Under the pieces are notes generated by a model. It saw only the letters and a program-made list of their open reading frames with translations. It was not told the DNA's origin and searched no databases. DNA of 64,000 nucleotides. Origin: Drosophila miranda. Its lineage: Eukaryota; Arthropoda; Insecta; Diptera; Drosophilidae. The position numbers and the translations under genes were made by a program. Below are positions 62,816 through 64,000 of the stretch, in pieces; positions within the stretch are counted from its first letter, which is position 1; the number at the start of each line of letters is the position of its first letter. The DNA is taken from contig NC_046676.1 in assembly GCF_003369915.1 (NCBI RefSeq), positions 12,196,001-12,260,000 of the forward strand, read 5' to 3'.

Positions 62816-64000
62816 AAATCATCCAACTAAACCTCAACCACTGCGAGATGGCACAGCAGCTGCTGGACCAGACCATAAGGGAGCACCGTATTGATGTAGC
62901 AGTCATAAGCGAGCAATACCGGAATCGCAACTCGGGAGAGTGGATTGCTGACTCGAGCAAGAAGGCAGCGATATGGAGCTGTGCGAGTCCCACACAGCAA
63001 CTACTGCAAACATACGTCGGAGACGGATTCGCCAGAGCCCGGATAAATGGAGTGCACATATATAGCTGCTACCTGCCCCCGAGCCTCAGCCTACAGCAGG
63101 CGACGCAGGCACTGGAAAGGATTGCTGAAGATGCGCGGGAGAAACACCCTACGCTCATAGCCGGCGATTTCAACGCTTGGGCGACGGAGTGGGGATGCCC
63201 GAGAACGAACCCAAGGGGACAGGCGCTCTTAGAATGCTTTGCGACGTTGGATGCCGTACTGCTGAACACAGGCACACAGCAGACGTTCGGCAGAGCTGGA
63301 ACGGGGTCTATAATAGACCTTACGTTCGTGAGCAGCAGCCTCAGCCGCAGGACAACGTGGGAAGTTAGTGGCTTATACACCGGGAGTGACCACCAAGCCC
63401 TCATATGTGAAATCCAGGAAACGGGCGCACCTAACCCGTTCATTGGTAAGCAGATCGGTTATAAGACCGAAACGCTAGAGCCGGATATGGTCCGGGCCAT
63501 GTTTGAGGACTATGAGACCAACGGTACGGCTGACGAGAGAGCACGCCAACTGGCTATACATACGCTGGAAGCATGTGATGCCTCCATGCTAAGGAAAAGA
63601 AGAAGCCTGAACAACCGCAGGCCAACGTATTGGTGGAACGCTGCAATAGGTAGCGCCAGGCAGGAGTGCCAGCGGAAAAGACGACTATACCAGCGTTCGA
63701 GAGGTTCCCCGGAATTCGAGAGGCTCCAAGGAGAATATAAGGAAAGCAGACGCTGCTTGAAGAGGCAGATCAAGGATGCCAAGCGCAAATGCTTCGAAAA
63801 GCTCTGCGATGACGCAGATGCGAACCCTTGGGGCTACGCATACAGGCTGGTAATGAAGAGACTGCGAGTGTTCAGTCCCCCGCCGCCAATGTGTGCAGAT
63901 CTGCTGGTTAACATAGTAGAAACCCTATTTCCAGAGAAAGTGGCAGCCCAGAGGGTGATGGATAGAATACCGCCACCTGAAATAGAAGCCACCACGGGAG
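62812..64000 (+). CDS. Retrotransposon ORF2, endonuclease part (runs off the window)
   Basis: It starts at the ATG 62812-62814, which overlaps the ORF1 stop (ATGA). The frame is open for all 396 codons to the window end. The AP-endonuclease domain shows QLNLNHCEMAQ (N-terminal Asn motif), SEQY (catalytic Glu), AGDFNAWATEWG, GSIIDLTFVS and the terminal SDHQALI (catalytic Asp-His). In these elements this enzyme nicks the target DNA to prime reverse transcription. After it begins the linker that leads to the reverse transcriptase. The open frame suggests a recently active copy. Confidence 0.88.
   Translation, partial: MKIIQLNLNHCEMAQQLLDQTIREHRIDVAVISEQYRNRNSGEWIADSSKKAAIWSCASPTQQLLQTYVGDGFARARINGVHIYSCYLPPSLSLQQATQALERIAEDAREKHPTLIAGDFNAWATEWGCPRTNPRGQALLECFATLDAVLLNTGTQQTFGRAGTGSIIDLTFVSSSLSRRTTWEVSGLYTGSDHQALICEIQETGAPNPFIGKQIGYKTETLEPDMVRAMFEDYETNGTADERARQLAIHTLEACDASMLRKRRSLNNRRPTYWWNAAIGSARQECQRKRRLYQRSRGSPEFERLQGEYKESRRCLKRQIKDAKRKCFEKLCDDADANPWGYAYRLVMKRLRVFSPPPPMCADLLVNIVETLFPEKVAAQRVMDRIPPPEIEATTG

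Larger units (their letters stand above)
61892..64000 (+). mobile_element. R1-clade non-LTR retrotransposon (Waldo/Mino-like), 5'-truncated
   Basis: Two partly overlapping open frames encode a zinc-knuckle RNA-binding protein and an AP-endonuclease, the standard layout of R1-clade LINE-like elements. The 5' boundary lies directly against a (CA)n microsatellite, and ORF1 has no start codon of its own, so the element is probably 5'-truncated. The 3' end, with the reverse transcriptase, is beyond the window. The (CA)n context is what is known for microsatellite-targeting R1 families (Waldo, Mino). Family assignment is inference from motifs and target. Confidence 0.8.

Overview
This window is insect nuclear DNA, almost certainly Drosophila. 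It has short GT-AG introns, SLC37 and ABCC transporter genes, an RGK-type GTPase gene with long introns, A-rich (CAA)n leader-like sequence and many dinucleotide microsatellites. A short inverted-repeat element with tails of the kind common in Drosophila genomes is also present. An obscura-group species is possible, but the sequence does not prove it.

Bases 1-15047 are a tandem array. A block of about 4.17 kb contains the 3' part of an ABCC-type ABC transporter gene (+ strand) facing the 3' part of an SLC37-type sugar-phosphate transporter gene (- strand). The block is present in three truncated forms, followed by the right-most copy, which runs into the only complete SLC37 gene (12196-15369). 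The three internal junctions (2875/2876, 7045/7046, 10877/10878) join SLC37 intron 2 to the ABCC exon just after Walker A. Truncated SLC37 copies therefore lack exons 1-2, and the ABCC pieces lack Walker A. Copy B carries a 1-bp frameshift, and copy C has lost 102 bp of exon 3 and about 234 bp of intron. Every copy carries the same inverted-repeat element of about 1.03 kb in the third intron (0.8 kb in copy C).

Bases 15370-18839 are AT-rich intergenic DNA with one short unrecognised coding-like stretch. A two-exon gene for a small secreted protein (18957-19361) converges on the RGK-family GTPase gene (20505-34275, - strand). I could assemble nine coding exons of the GTPase gene with fully consistent splice phases, giving 486 residues. 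A single-exon gene of unknown function (32397-33422, + strand) sits inside its first coding intron, on the opposite strand.

Bases 34.6-61.9 kb are mostly non-coding, with abundant simple repeats. Notable are a cluster of three CTCF-like sites at 47.32-47.40 kb, a + strand leader-like region at 47.9-50.1 kb, and one good short coding exon at 59689-59749. These suggest a second long-intron gene that runs rightward out of the window. Within that region, from about 61892 to the window end, lies a 5'-truncated R1-clade non-LTR retrotransposon. It is inserted directly against a (CA)n microsatellite, with ORF1 (zinc-knuckle) and ORF2 (endonuclease domain) overlapping at ATGA.
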